Assembly: GCF_003112675.1 (NCBI RefSeq)
Contig: NZ_BFAY01000012.1
Span: forward strand, 124,001 to 188,000
Origin: Leptospira johnsonii
GTDB lineage: Bacteria > Spirochaetota > Leptospiria > Leptospirales > Leptospiraceae
DNA: 64,000 nucleotides
Reading direction: 5' to 3'
Position numbers and translations under genes: made by a program
The notes under the pieces: generated by a model
Database searches by the model: none
What the model was told of the DNA's origin: nothing
What the model saw: the letters and a program-made list of their open reading frames with translations, nothing else
Part shown: in pieces, positions 37,388 through 46,106 of the stretch
Layout: each line of letters begins with the position of its first letter
How positions within the stretch are numbered: the stretch's first letter is position 1

Positions 37388-37403
37388 ATCAAGATATCTT
37401 GAT
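37388..37403. promoter_or_regulatory. 16-bp perfect palindrome, probable SahR-type operator
   Basis: ATCAAGAT-ATCTTGAT is a perfect dyad. A further half-site, ATATCTTG, overlaps its right edge (37402-37409). It ends 21 bp before the ATG at 37425 and abuts the ribosome-binding site GGGAAGGG (37411-37418). A bound ArsR-type dimer would block transcription, so autoregulation of the methionine-cycle operon is the natural reading. Confidence 0.7.
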
Positions 37404-37424
37404 ATCTTGTGGGAAGGGCTTGAA

Positions 37425-38465
37425 ATGTCACTGAAGGATATGTCTTTAGAAAGAGAAACTGTCGAAACTTACTCAGATTCGATTGTCGTTACGCCTTCTT
37501 CCGCGAAAGGGGTTTCTCAGGACCGAGATATTCTGCTCGCGATAAAGGCATTGTCAGATGAAACCCGCATTCGGGTTCTTCGGATACTTTCTATCGCCCC
37601 TCTCAATGTTCAGGAAATAACAGAAGTTCTGGACATGGGCCAATCTAGGATTTCTCGGCATTTAAAGATCCTGGCGGATGCGGGATTTTTGACATTTCAA
37701 CGTGAAGGTTCTTGGGTATATTATAGCCCTACGGTTTCAAATGACGATTCACGGGATTTTTCTACAAGGTTTCATACGCTTCTTCTGGATTTTGAAAAGA
37801 GTCTTCCTTATTCGGAGCAAGATTTAGCTAAGACTAAAGATATTCTCAGACAAAGAGATCTGAAAAGATCGAAATATTTCGATGATGTTGCTCAGAATTG
37901 GGAAAGTATTCAAAGTGATGTTCTGGACCCGGTTTTATATCGGAACAAGATCTTGGATCTACTTCCGGAACATTCTCGTCGGATCTTAGACCTCGGATGT
38001 GGTCCTGGCGGTTTAATTCCTTATTTATTGATGAAGAGCCAGGAAGTTATTGGGATCGATTCTTCTGAAAAAATGATCAAAGAGGCGAAAGGTTCCTTTT
38101 TGAATAATTCCCAAGTTCATTTTCTCACATCCGAAATTGAAACCCTGCCTGAGGATCTAATTCAATCCGCAGATTCTGTCGTAGCTTCGATGGTCTTACA
38201 CCATCTCTCCAATCCTCCTCAGGCCATGAAAGAAATACATAGAGTTTTAAAGGACGACGGCGTTTTCATCATAGTAGATCTAAAAAAGCATAACCAGGAA
38301 ATCATGCGCGATAACTTCGCCGACTTATGGCTCGGATTCGAGTCGGAACTTCTCGCGGATTGGCTGAACCATACCGGTTTCAGCCTCGAATCTATCGAAG
38401 AAGTAGAATCTCAGAAATACTTCAAAGTATTAATAATTAAAGCTAAGAAAAGAGGAGGACTTTAA
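37425..38465 (+). CDS. ArsR-type regulator fused to a SAM/SAH-binding methyltransferase domain (SahR-like)
   Basis: I choose the ATG at 37425 (GGGAAGGG 6 bp upstream); an upstream start would lie inside the operator. The product is 346 residues. The winged helix (about 35-110) contains [27 protein letters not shown] and [17 protein letters not shown], followed by a methyltransferase domain (about 175-290) with [17 protein letters not shown] and [14 protein letters not shown]. This fusion is known for SahR-like regulators that sense S-adenosylhomocysteine and control SAM-cycle genes. Its gene abuts ahcY (TAATG, 1-bp overlap), which supports that role. An ArsO/ubiE-like methyltransferase activity is the alternative. 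Confidence 0.82.
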   Translation: MSLKDMSLERETVETYSDSIVVTPSSAKGVSQDRDILLAIKALSDETRIRVLRILSIAPLNVQEITEVLDMGQSRISRHLKILADAGFLTFQREGSWVYYSPTVSNDDSRDFSTRFHTLLLDFEKSLPYSEQDLAKTKDILRQRDLKRSKYFDDVAQNWESIQSDVLDPVLYRNKILDLLPEHSRRILDLGCGPGGLIPYLLMKSQEVIGIDSSEKMIKEAKGSFLNNSQVHFLTSEIETLPEDLIQSADSVVASMVLHHLSNPPQAMKEIHRVLKDDGVFIIVDLKKHNQEIMRDNFADLWLGFESELLADWLNHTGFSLESIEEVESQKYFKVLIIKAKKRGGL

Positions 38466-39778
38466 TGTCCGCTACAATACAAGAAAAAGGTTTAAAATAT
38501 AAGGTTAAAGACATTTCACTCGCGGACTGGGGTCGCGAAGAAATCATTCTGGCAGAAAAAGAAATGCCGGGTCTGATGTCCTTACGCAAAGAATATAAAG
38601 GGAAACAACCTCTGAAAGGAGCGCGTATCGCTGGTTCCCTTCACATGACTATCCAAACTGCGGTTCTGATCGAAACTCTGACTGAGCTTGGAGCAGAAGT
38701 TCGTTGGTCTTCTTGTAATATCTTCTCCACTCAAGATCATGCAGCAGCTGCAATCGCAAAGACCGGAGTTCCTGTGTTCGCTTGGAAAGGTGAAACGGAA
38801 GAAGAATACTGGTGGTGTGTGGAACAGACTATCTTCTTCGAAGACGGAAAAGGCCCGAACATGATCCTGGACGACGGTGGTGACCTGACCATGTACGTTC
38901 ATGAGAAATATCCTCAACTTCTCGCTGAGATCAAAGGAGTTTCTGAAGAAACTACTACAGGGGTAAAAGGTCTCGAAAAACTCCTCAAAAAAGGCGAGTT
39001 AAAACTTCCTGCGATCAATGTGAACGATTCCGTTACCAAGTCCAAATTCGACAACTTATATGGTTGTAGAGAATCCCTGGCCGACGGTATCAAACGTGCT
39101 ACCGACGTCATGCTTGCTGGAAAAGTAGCACTTGTTTGCGGTTATGGAGATGTTGGAAAGGGTTCTGCTGCTTCTTTACGCAATTTCGGAGCTAGAGTGA
39201 TCGTTACGGAGATCGACCCGATCTGCGCTCTTCAGGCAGTAATGGAAGGATACCAGGTTCTAAGAGTTGAAGATGCGATCGAATTCACTGATATTGTAGT
39301 AACTGCGACCGGAAACGACGACATTATTTCTCTTGAACACATGAAAGCAATGAAAGACGGAGCAATTCTTTGTAATATCGGACACTTCGACACTGAGATC
39401 CAAATGTCCAGATTGAACGCAGAGAAGGGCGTGGTGAAGAAGGAAATCAAACCTCAGGTAGACAAATATACCTTCGAGAACGGTAAATCTATTATCGTTC
39501 TCGCAGAAGGTCGTTTGGTGAACTTGGGTTGTGCGACTGGTCACCCATCTTTCGTAATGTCTTGCTCTTTCACAAACCAAGTCTTGGCTCAGATCGAACT
39601 TTGGAACAATAAGTATGAGATCGGTGTCTATAGATTACCTAAAAAATTGGATGAGAAAGTTGCAGCGTTACATTTGGAGCAATTAGGAGTTCGCCTAACC
39701 ACGTTAAACGCTAAACAAGCAGAGTATATCGGAGTACCGGTAGAAGGTCCGTTCAAGCCGGAACACTACCGTTATTGA
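38465..39778 (+). CDS. ahcY: Adenosylhomocysteinase
   Basis: A 437-residue NAD+-dependent enzyme that splits S-adenosylhomocysteine into adenosine and homocysteine in the cytosol. The NAD-binding motif [15 protein letters not shown] lies at about 219-233. Substrate-site residues include [10 protein letters not shown], the Lys/Asp pair of [17 protein letters not shown], and the C-terminal PFKPEHYRY ending that reaches into the partner subunit. Length is normal. It shares one base with the regulator's stop and is followed by the ferredoxin gene after 16 bp. Regulation through the upstream palindrome is expected. Confidence 0.97.
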   Translation: MSATIQEKGLKYKVKDISLADWGREEIILAEKEMPGLMSLRKEYKGKQPLKGARIAGSLHMTIQTAVLIETLTELGAEVRWSSCNIFSTQDHAAAAIAKTGVPVFAWKGETEEEYWWCVEQTIFFEDGKGPNMILDDGGDLTMYVHEKYPQLLAEIKGVSEETTTGVKGLEKLLKKGELKLPAINVNDSVTKSKFDNLYGCRESLADGIKRATDVMLAGKVALVCGYGDVGKGSAASLRNFGARVIVTEIDPICALQAVMEGYQVLRVEDAIEFTDIVVTATGNDDIISLEHMKAMKDGAILCNIGHFDTEIQMSRLNAEKGVVKKEIKPQVDKYTFENGKSIIVLAEGRLVNLGCATGHPSFVMSCSFTNQVLAQIELWNNKYEIGVYRLPKKLDEKVAALHLEQLGVRLTTLNAKQAEYIGVPVEGPFKPEHYRY

Positions 39779-39794
39779 TCGATAAGGAGAGGTT

Positions 39795-40094
39795 GTGGCA
39801 TACGTAGTAACTGAGCCCTGCGTAGGGTGCAAAATTACTTACTGTGCTGCAGCCTGTCCTGTAGAAGCCTTCCGAGAAGGAAAGGATTATTTAGTCATAG
39901 ATCCGGACATTTGCATCAATTGTAACGATTGTTTGAGAGAGTGTCCGGTGAACGCCATTTTTCCGGAGGATGAGGTGCCGGTGATATGGAAAGATTGGAT
40001 TGTTCTGAATGCAAAAGAATCGAAAAAACTGCCGATGATCAACGATCTTAAAAAACCTCTTTTAGATAAAAATTGCAATATTAAAGAATTATGA
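39795..40094 (+). CDS. fdxA: Ferredoxin, 7Fe FdxA-type
   Basis: A 99-residue protein with a GTG start and a strong site (AAGGAGAGG). The N-terminal cluster motif is [14 protein letters not shown] (extra Cys, FdxA-like) and the second is [12 protein letters not shown], so one 3Fe-4S and one 4Fe-4S, or two 4Fe-4S clusters, are expected. The C-terminal tail of about 40 residues ([16 protein letters not shown]) is as in FdxA proteins. It is a small electron carrier. It sits inside the methionine-cycle operon and overlaps metH by 4 bp (ATGA). A role as electron donor for reactivation of cob(II)alamin in MetH is a plausible inference. Confidence 0.9.
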   Translation: MAYVVTEPCVGCKITYCAAACPVEAFREGKDYLVIDPDICINCNDCLRECPVNAIFPEDEVPVIWKDWIVLNAKESKKLPMINDLKKPLLDKNCNIKEL

Positions 40095-43000
40095 AACATA
40101 AATTTCCCACATACACAAACCCCAAAGCACAAGAACTCTTAAAATTATTAGAAGAAAGGATCCTGGTTCTTGACGGGGCAATGGGGACCATGATCCAAAG
40201 ATACGGTCTGGGAGAAGAAGACTTCCGAGATGAACGACTTAAGGATCATCCTTCCGCATTAAAGGGAAATAACGACCTTCTCGTGATAACTAAGCCAGAA
40301 GTGATCGAAGAAATACATTATAAATTTTTGGAAGCCGGAGCGAACATCTTAGAAACAAATACATTCAGCTCCAATCGAATTTCCCAAGCGGATTATAATG
40401 CGGAAGCTTATGTAGACGAACTGAATCGAAAAGCTGTTAAGGTCGCTCGTGCTGCAATGGAGAAGTTCTCCAAAACTCATCCTGATCAACCGTTGTTCCT
40501 TGCCGGATCCATTGGGCCTACGACTAGGACTGCTTCTCTTTCTCCGGATGTAAATAATCCTGCCTTCCGTGCAGTGACCTTCGACGAATTAGTAGAAACG
40601 TTTTACGAACAGGTAAGAGCATTGGTGGAAGAAGGAGTTGATATTCTTCTTTCTGAAACAAATATCGATACTTTGAATTTAAAGGCGATCATTGTCGCTA
40701 TCGAGAACGTATTCAAAGATTTGAATGTACGAATTCCAGTATCCCTTTCCGTTACAATCACTGACGCGTCCGGAAGGACATTGTCAGGGCAGACGATTGA
40801 GGCATTCTACAATTCCATCTATCATGCAAATCCTCTTTCTGTTGGGATCAACTGTGCTTTGGGCGCAGGAGAAATGAGGCCCTATATAGAGGAATTATCC
40901 AGGATCTCAGGCTGTTATATCAGTTGTTATCCGAATGCAGGGTTGCCTAACGCGTTTGGTGGATATGACCAAACTCCGGAAGAATTCGGAGCATTTTTGG
41001 ATGATTTTTCCAGCCAAGGTTGGTTGAATATTGCGGGAGGATGTTGTGGAACGACTCCTGCTCATATTAAAGAAGGGGCCAAGGCAGTCCAAGGCAAAAA
41101 GCCTAGACTTATACCGGAGATAGAAGGAAAGACCAGATTATCCGGATTAGAACCTTTGAATATAGATGAAAATACAGGTTTTGTCTTAATAGGGGAAAGA
41201 ACGAACGTAACCGGTTCTCCTAAATTCAAAAAGCTGATCTTAGAAGGAAACTTTGAAGAAGCAGTGTCGGTTGCTTTACAACAGGTAGAAGCAGGCGCTA
41301 ATATCATCGATATCAATTTTGACGAAGCTCTTTTGGATGGAGAGGCCTCCATGAAAGAATTCTTAAACTTGATCGCAGTGGAGCCAGATATTGCAAAGGT
41401 TCCTTTCATGGTCGACAGTTCTAAATGGTCTGTTCTGGAAACTGGATTAAAATGTATCCAAGGAAAACCGATCGTAAACTCCATCTCCTTAAAAGAAGGA
41501 GAAGAGAAGTTTTTGCAACAGGCAAAAACGATCAAGATGTACGGTGCTTCCGTAATCGTAATGGCTTTTGATGAACAAGGCCAGGCGGCTACTAAGGATG
41601 AGAAGGTTCGCATTTGTAAAAGAGCTTATGATCTATTAGTGGAGAAGGCAGGCTTATCTCCTTTCGATATCATCTTCGATCCGAACATCCTAACAGTCGG
41701 AACAGGAATAGATGAACATAATAACTATGCTGTCGACTTTATAGAAGCGATCAAAGAGATTAAAGCTATTTGCCCAGGAGCAAAGATCAGTGGAGGTTTA
41801 AGTAATATTTCCTTCTCTTTCCGTGGAAATAACCCAGTAAGAGAGGCGATGCACTCCGCATTCTTATTTCATGCAATCAAAGCCGGCATGGATATGGCGA
41901 TCGTAAATGCAGGAATGCTTGCGGTTTATGAAGAAATTCCTAAGGACCTTTTGGAAAGAGTAGAAGATGTTCTCTTAAATAGAAGATCCGACTCGACCGA
42001 AAGATTGATCGAATTTGCAGAATCCTTTAAGTCAGGCGAGAAGGCCGAAAAAAAAGAAGAAGCCTGGAGAGAAGGAACGGTAGAGCAACGATTAGAATAT
42101 TCTTTAGTAAAAGGGATCGTAGAATACATCGACCAAGATACGGAAGAAGCAAGGCTTAAATACGACCAACCGTTGCACGTCATCGAAGGCCCTCTGATGG
42201 ATGGAATGAGAGTCGTGGGCGATCTGTTTGGATCTGGAAAAATGTTCCTTCCTCAGGTTGTAAAAAGCGCTAGGGTGATGAAAAAATCCGTAGCCTACCT
42301 TCTACCTTATATGGAAGAAGAGAATCGCAAGCAAGCTCAGTCTTCTGCAAAACAAAAGTTCCTGATTGCTACAGTGAAAGGAGATGTTCACGATATCGGT
42401 AAGAACATCGTGGCGGTTGTACTCGCATGTAATAACTACGAAGTGATAGACCTGGGAGTCATGGTTCCTTGCGAGAGGATCTTGGAAGAAGCAAAAAAGC
42501 AGAACGTAGACATCATCGGTTTGTCCGGACTCATTACTCCTTCTCTCGATGAAATGGTTCACGTTGCTTCTGAAATGAAAAGGACAGGTTTCGATATTCC
42601 TCTATTGATCGGAGGAGCAACTACAAGTTCTGCCCATACTGCCGTAAAAATTTCGGAAAAGTACGATCAACCTGTGGTCCATGTTTTGGATGCGTCTAGA
42701 GTAGTAAACGTTGTCGGAAAACTTTTGAACCCTTCTCTAAAACCAGATTATATAAAACAGATTAAAGAAGATCAGAAGATCCAAAGGGAAATTTATTTCA
42801 ATACTAGAAGCGAACGTAAACTTGTTTCTATTGAGGATGCTAGAGAGAATAGATACATTACCGATTGGAATGTGACTAAGGTAGTAAAACCGAATTTTGT
42901 AGGAGTCCGGGCTTTTAATAATGAGATCACGTTGGAGGAGTTGGTTCCGTACATCGATTGGTCTCCCTTCTTCCAAGCTTGGGAGTTGAAAGGACGTTAT

Positions 43001-43828
43001 CCTTCCATTCTGGAAAGTGAAACATATGGTAAACAAGCCAAAGAATTATTCAAAGATGCCCAGAAATTATTAGAAGATATCGTTTCCAATAAAAGATATA
43101 CAACCCGAGGAGTGATCGGTGTCTTCCCTGCGAATAGTGTGGGCGACGATATAGAAGTTTACGAAGACGAGACCAGAGCAAAAGTTAAGACTGTTTTCCA
43201 TACCCTTCGCCAACAGATAAGCAAAGAAGAAAAGGACGAGCCTAACTATTGTTTGGCGGACTATATAGCTCCTAAAGAAAGTGGAATTGCGGATTATATC
43301 GGAGGTTTTGCTGTTACTGCAGGACACGGAGTAGAAGCGTTTGCTTCCATATTCGATTCTCGTTTGGATGATTATAATTCCATCATGGCAAAAGCTTTAG
43401 GTGATCGTTTTGCGGAGGCCTTTGCAGAATACATGCACTTGAAGATCCGAAAGGAGATCTGGGGTTATGTGGCCGATGAAAATCTCTCCACCGAAGAGTT
43501 GATCCGCGAACGTTACCAGGGAATTCGTCCCGCAGCAGGTTATCCTGCAAGTCCGGACCATACTGAAAAGAGAACCTTATTCGATCTATTGGAAGTGGAG
43601 AAAAATACGGGGATCACTCTTACGGAACATTTTGCGATGATGCCTGCAAGTTCCGTGAGCGGTTTGTATTTTGCTCATCCGGACTCTAAGTATTTCGCGG
43701 TGGCGAAGATCAATAAGGACCAGGTCCAGGATTATGCCAACCGGAAGGGAATGACCGTTTCGGAAGTGGAAAAATGGCTTTCTCCAAATTTGGCTTATGA
43801 CCCCCTTGAGGCGGTTTCGAGAGTCTAA
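40091..43828 (+). CDS. metH: Cobalamin-dependent methionine synthase
   Basis: A full-length, four-module enzyme of 1245 residues. The homocysteine domain (1-330) starts [15 protein letters not shown] and has zinc ligands in [10 protein letters not shown] and [10 protein letters not shown]. The pterin domain (about 355-630) begins [16 protein letters not shown]. The B12 cap and cobalamin-binding domain (about 650-890) carries [11 protein letters not shown], with the cobalt-ligand His near residue 767. The reactivation domain (about 900-1245) has the SAM-binding [15 protein letters not shown]. It transfers a methyl group from methyl-tetrahydrofolate to homocysteine. Presence of the reactivation domain means it needs reducing power, which the overlapping ferredoxin gene may supply. 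Confidence 0.98.
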   Translation: MKHKFPTYTNPKAQELLKLLEERILVLDGAMGTMIQRYGLGEEDFRDERLKDHPSALKGNNDLLVITKPEVIEEIHYKFLEAGANILETNTFSSNRISQADYNAEAYVDELNRKAVKVARAAMEKFSKTHPDQPLFLAGSIGPTTRTASLSPDVNNPAFRAVTFDELVETFYEQVRALVEEGVDILLSETNIDTLNLKAIIVAIENVFKDLNVRIPVSLSVTITDASGRTLSGQTIEAFYNSIYHANPLSVGINCALGAGEMRPYIEELSRISGCYISCYPNAGLPNAFGGYDQTPEEFGAFLDDFSSQGWLNIAGGCCGTTPAHIKEGAKAVQGKKPRLIPEIEGKTRLSGLEPLNIDENTGFVLIGERTNVTGSPKFKKLILEGNFEEAVSVALQQVEAGANIIDINFDEALLDGEASMKEFLNLIAVEPDIAKVPFMVDSSKWSVLETGLKCIQGKPIVNSISLKEGEEKFLQQAKTIKMYGASVIVMAFDEQGQAATKDEKVRICKRAYDLLVEKAGLSPFDIIFDPNILTVGTGIDEHNNYAVDFIEAIKEIKAICPGAKISGGLSNISFSFRGNNPVREAMHSAFLFHAIKAGMDMAIVNAGMLAVYEEIPKDLLERVEDVLLNRRSDSTERLIEFAESFKSGEKAEKKEEAWREGTVEQRLEYSLVKGIVEYIDQDTEEARLKYDQPLHVIEGPLMDGMRVVGDLFGSGKMFLPQVVKSARVMKKSVAYLLPYMEEENRKQAQSSAKQKFLIATVKGDVHDIGKNIVAVVLACNNYEVIDLGVMVPCERILEEAKKQNVDIIGLSGLITPSLDEMVHVASEMKRTGFDIPLLIGGATTSSAHTAVKISEKYDQPVVHVLDASRVVNVVGKLLNPSLKPDYIKQIKEDQKIQREIYFNTRSERKLVSIEDARENRYITDWNVTKVVKPNFVGVRAFNNEITLEELVPYIDWSPFFQAWELKGRYPSILESETYGKQAKELFKDAQKLLEDIVSNKRYTTRGVIGVFPANSVGDDIEVYEDETRAKVKTVFHTLRQQISKEEKDEPNYCLADYIAPKESGIADYIGGFAVTAGHGVEAFASIFDSRLDDYNSIMAKALGDRFAEAFAEYMHLKIRKEIWGYVADENLSTEELIRERYQGIRPAAGYPASPDHTEKRTLFDLLEVEKNTGITLTEHFAMMPASSVSGLYFAHPDSKYFAVAKINKDQVQDYANRKGMTVSEVEKWLSPNLAYDPLEAVSRV

Positions 43829-43834
43829 TCTGTA

Positions 43835-44149
43835 ATGAAACGATTTGTCGAAGTTACTACAAATCCGATTCATTCTGAATACCAGAATGAATCGGAGCCT
43901 GGAACGGAGTTTCCATTCCATCCTTGGTTGGCATCTAAGATTAGGGAGAAATTGGGTAGGGAAGATCTGCGCTTGAAGCTGAGTGAGATCAGTTGCGAGG
44001 AGCCTGCTTGCCCGGTAATGGAAACTAGGATCGAGGTCGTAGATACTACATCCGGCAAAACTACTTCTTTTCTCAGATTTGGCAGAAAGAAAGAGCAAAT
44101 CAATAAGCTGGATCTGCAACTTTCCTTTCAGAAAATGCGAATTATGTAG
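43835..44149 (+). CDS. Small protein with a CxxPxCP motif, last gene of the methionine-cycle operon
   Basis: A 104-residue cytosolic protein, 6 bp downstream of metH and so co-transcribed. The core FHPWLASKIREKL...SEISCEEPACPVMETRIEVV resembles a family of small uncharacterised bacterial proteins with the pattern EIxCxxPxCPxxET; two Cys in that motif suggest metal or redox chemistry. The first codons (FVEVTTN), a middle stretch (EVVDTTS) and the stop region each coincide with copies of the dispersed repeat (43847, 44036 and 44145). Function unknown; its position points to methionine, B12 or SAM metabolism. Confidence 0.65.
   Translation: MKRFVEVTTNPIHSEYQNESEPGTEFPFHPWLASKIREKLGREDLRLKLSEISCEEPACPVMETRIEVVDTTSGKTTSFLRFGRKKEQINKLDLQLSFQKMRIM
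43847..43861 (+). repeat. Dispersed 15-bp repeat at the 5' end of the 104-residue gene
   Basis: GTCGAAGTTACTACA followed by AAT; right-type copy. It encodes VEVTTN at codons 5-10. A one-mismatch copy, GTCGTAGATACTACA, lies downstream in the same gene and frame at 44036-44050. Confidence 0.75.
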
Positions 44150-44254
44150 TCACTTCGACCGAATTCCTATGTGAATTCAAATTCCGCGATCCGAGAGTAG
44201 ACTCCCCAGTCGCAAGTTACACTCTAAGCTGCGATTTCCGTCGAAGATACTACA
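44145..44254. repeat. 110-bp unit bounded by the dispersed repeat in inverted orientation
   Basis: The left end TGTAGTCACTTCGAC (44145-44159) contains the stop codon of the 104-residue gene. The right end GTCGAAGATACTACA (44240-44254, then AAC) lies 6 bp from the stop of the convergent 44261 gene. The unit therefore fills the whole space between two convergent genes and could serve as a bidirectional terminator. The interior has no ORF. Confidence 0.7.
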
Positions 44255-44260
44255 AACCCC

Positions 44261-44884
44261 TCAATTCAACACAAATCCAGAAATCACCTTTTCAAAATTC
44301 GCCTTCTCTTTCTCGAACTGACTTTCCAATGTAAAAGTAGAGAACTGAATGGAACCGAAATTACCGCTAGATAGAAAGGAATAGAAAATGAATCTAAGAC
44401 CTTTGATCTGCGCAGTGTAGGTGACGATCTTTCCTGGGACTCCGTTTACGGAACAGTCTTCGATATTTATAATCCTGGCGTCCGGGTCAGTTTTAACTAC
44501 GTTCAATAGAACTAATTCAGGAAATGACTCTAAGGGGATTTCCAAACCTTCGTAGATTACCATTGCGTTCCCTGTTCTTGCCTGGTTCACGAAGTGAAAC
44601 TCTGCGAATTCGTGGTTTTCGGTCACACTTGTCCATTGAGTGGAATTGTAAAAAACGGAATATACTCCGGATGTACTCTTGATTAAGCTTGTTTGGTCGG
44701 TTCCCTTCAAAATAGATCTGTTTGTATTCGATTTTTTGGACGGATCTACTTTTGGTTCAGGTGCGTACTGCCAGGTAAAATTCTCCTTTAGCACTACCTT
44801 CTTTCCCGTTTTTGTATAAACCACTTCGTCGGCAAATATTCCGGAGACAGCACAGAATAAGATTAGAAACTTGATTTTTTTCAC
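44261..44884 (-). CDS. Secreted protein of unknown function
   Basis: A 207-residue protein with a GTG start, supported by AGGAGAAAG upstream. The signal peptide MKKIKFLILFCAVSGIFA is cleaved near residue 18. The mature start DEVVYTKTGKKVVLKENFTWQY recalls DUF3157/SH3-like N-termini that occur in other secreted bacterial proteins. The remainder (about 75-207) looks like an alpha/beta domain with EFHFVNQARTGNAMVIYEG and RIINIEDCSVNGVPGKIVTY, similar in style to PsbP or DUF1795-type folds. I cannot assign a function. It is monocistronic on its strand. Confidence 0.7.
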   Translation of the reverse strand: MKKIKFLILFCAVSGIFADEVVYTKTGKKVVLKENFTWQYAPEPKVDPSKKSNTNRSILKGTDQTSLIKSTSGVYSVFYNSTQWTSVTENHEFAEFHFVNQARTGNAMVIYEGLEIPLESFPELVLLNVVKTDPDARIINIEDCSVNGVPGKIVTYTAQIKGLRFIFYSFLSSGNFGSIQFSTFTLESQFEKEKANFEKVISGFVLN

Positions 44885-44954
44885 GGGGCTTTCTCCTGGT
44901 TTTTTGGATACTTGTGTGTTGTTCTGGTAGGGTTATATTAGAAAAACTTGATTT

Positions 44955-46001
44955 TTATTTTTGCAAATTCGGAGAACTATCGGAAAATTTATATTTCACC
45001 CCGAGCATACCTTGGATCTCCGGAGTGAGCAATCCGTCTGTATTCGGGAATGGTTGATGAAGAGGCAAACGTACCAAACCCTCGAAGCTTAAGTTTTTTG
45101 TGGAGATGGAAAATCCAGGGTTTACGTAATATTCGTAACCTTGTTGCCATCCTTTGAAAGCTTGAGGTGTATCGATCGGTAAAAAACTTTTATCGTTAAA
45201 TCTTTTGATCCCGGAAACTTGTAAAAAGAAGTCCATCTTATTTAGGCTACTGGAATTCGAGATCAAAGAGTAACTGATCCCAATAGAGGATTTTGCGGAC
45301 TCAGGGATCGCCAAACCTACGTTGTTCCCGGCCATTCTCCAGCCCAAGTCCATTTGGATCCCGGCTCTTCCGAGTAAATATCCAAAGAGTAAGCTCCCTG
45401 CTTGGGTATCCAAACCTCTAGAAAGGTTAGAGCCTAAGCCGGGCATAACGGAAGAAGTGACTCTCACATCTGTCAGAGGGTCAAATGCTCTTCTTTCCGT
45501 ATTAGCTCCTACATAGGCCTCGGATTTATTTTCCTTGTTCTGGCCCATACTCATTGCCATTACAAAAACTTCTTCTCTTCCGAGAGCAGGATATAGAGCG
45601 AAAAATTCTCTCTTTTGTAAAAGTATCTTAGGTTGGTTCGGTAATTTATTTGGCAATCCCGGAATGGAATCAAAAGATGTAGAGTTGGTCGGAATATACT
45701 CCCGAAACACTTTCATTTCATAAGGATATTTGAATGTAAGAGAGGAGAAAAATTGGACCTTATGCTCTTCCTTCACTTCTGTTTGATCAGAAGTTTCCTT
45801 TTGGGAAAATAGGGCCTTATTTTTGGAAAAGTTGTCGAAAGAATCCCAGAAAAAAGTAGAACTGTTCTCTCCGTAGAGTACGGACAGGCTCGCAACAAAA
45901 GGAATAATCACCTGTAAGATGGAAGGGAAGGTCTTTCTAAATAACGAGCGCTTACGTTTAGGAAGAGATTTGGAATCATATGTCATCTTCTCTGTTCTCA
46001 T
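44955..46001 (-). CDS. Probable outer-membrane beta-barrel protein
   Basis: A 348-residue exported protein. A long basic start (KSLPKRKRSLFRKTF) precedes the hydrophobic signal segment (ILQVIIPFVASLSVLYG, cleavage near residue 45). The mature part has alternating strands such as FSSLTFKYPYEMKV, AGIQMDLGWRMAGNN and MLGVKYKFSD, with a near-C-terminal strand typical of barrels. I recognise no family. A second possible start lies five codons downstream (MTYDSK). It is transcribed divergently from pfk across a region holding a 12-bp inverted repeat. Confidence 0.6.
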   Translation of the reverse strand: MRTEKMTYDSKSLPKRKRSLFRKTFPSILQVIIPFVASLSVLYGENSSTFFWDSFDNFSKNKALFSQKETSDQTEVKEEHKVQFFSSLTFKYPYEMKVFREYIPTNSTSFDSIPGLPNKLPNQPKILLQKREFFALYPALGREEVFVMAMSMGQNKENKSEAYVGANTERRAFDPLTDVRVTSSVMPGLGSNLSRGLDTQAGSLLFGYLLGRAGIQMDLGWRMAGNNVGLAIPESAKSSIGISYSLISNSSSLNKMDFFLQVSGIKRFNDKSFLPIDTPQAFKGWQQGYEYYVNPGFSISTKNLSFEGLVRLPLHQPFPNTDGLLTPEIQGMLGVKYKFSDSSPNLQK

Positions 46002-46016
46002 CCTATATTTATTGAT

Positions 46017-46060
46017 ATATGACGGAATATTCTACTTTGCCAATGAAAATTCCGTCATAT
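46017..46060. promoter_or_regulatory. 12-bp perfect inverted repeat in the divergent OMP/pfk region
   Basis: ATATGACGGAAT (46017-46028) and ATTCCGTCATAT (46049-46060) are exact reverse complements separated by 20 bp. The centre-to-centre distance of 32 bp is about three helical turns. It could be a two-site operator acting on both genes or a stem-loop in the pfk leader. Confidence 0.55.
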
Positions 46061-46106
46061 TTACCAAAAAATAGACCTTCTTATAATTCACCTGGAATCG
46101 GTAAAA

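Noticed and set aside
37315..37424. Cobalamin or SAM/SAH riboswitch upstream of the metH operon
   Set aside because: No B12-box or SAH/SAM riboswitch signature recognised in the 110-bp leader; the palindromic protein site explains regulation better.
39295..39309. TGTAGTAACTGCGAC in ahcY, one mismatch from the dispersed repeat
   Set aside because: It encodes the conserved IVVTATG stretch of adenosylhomocysteinase, so protein constraint explains it; I do not count it as a copy.
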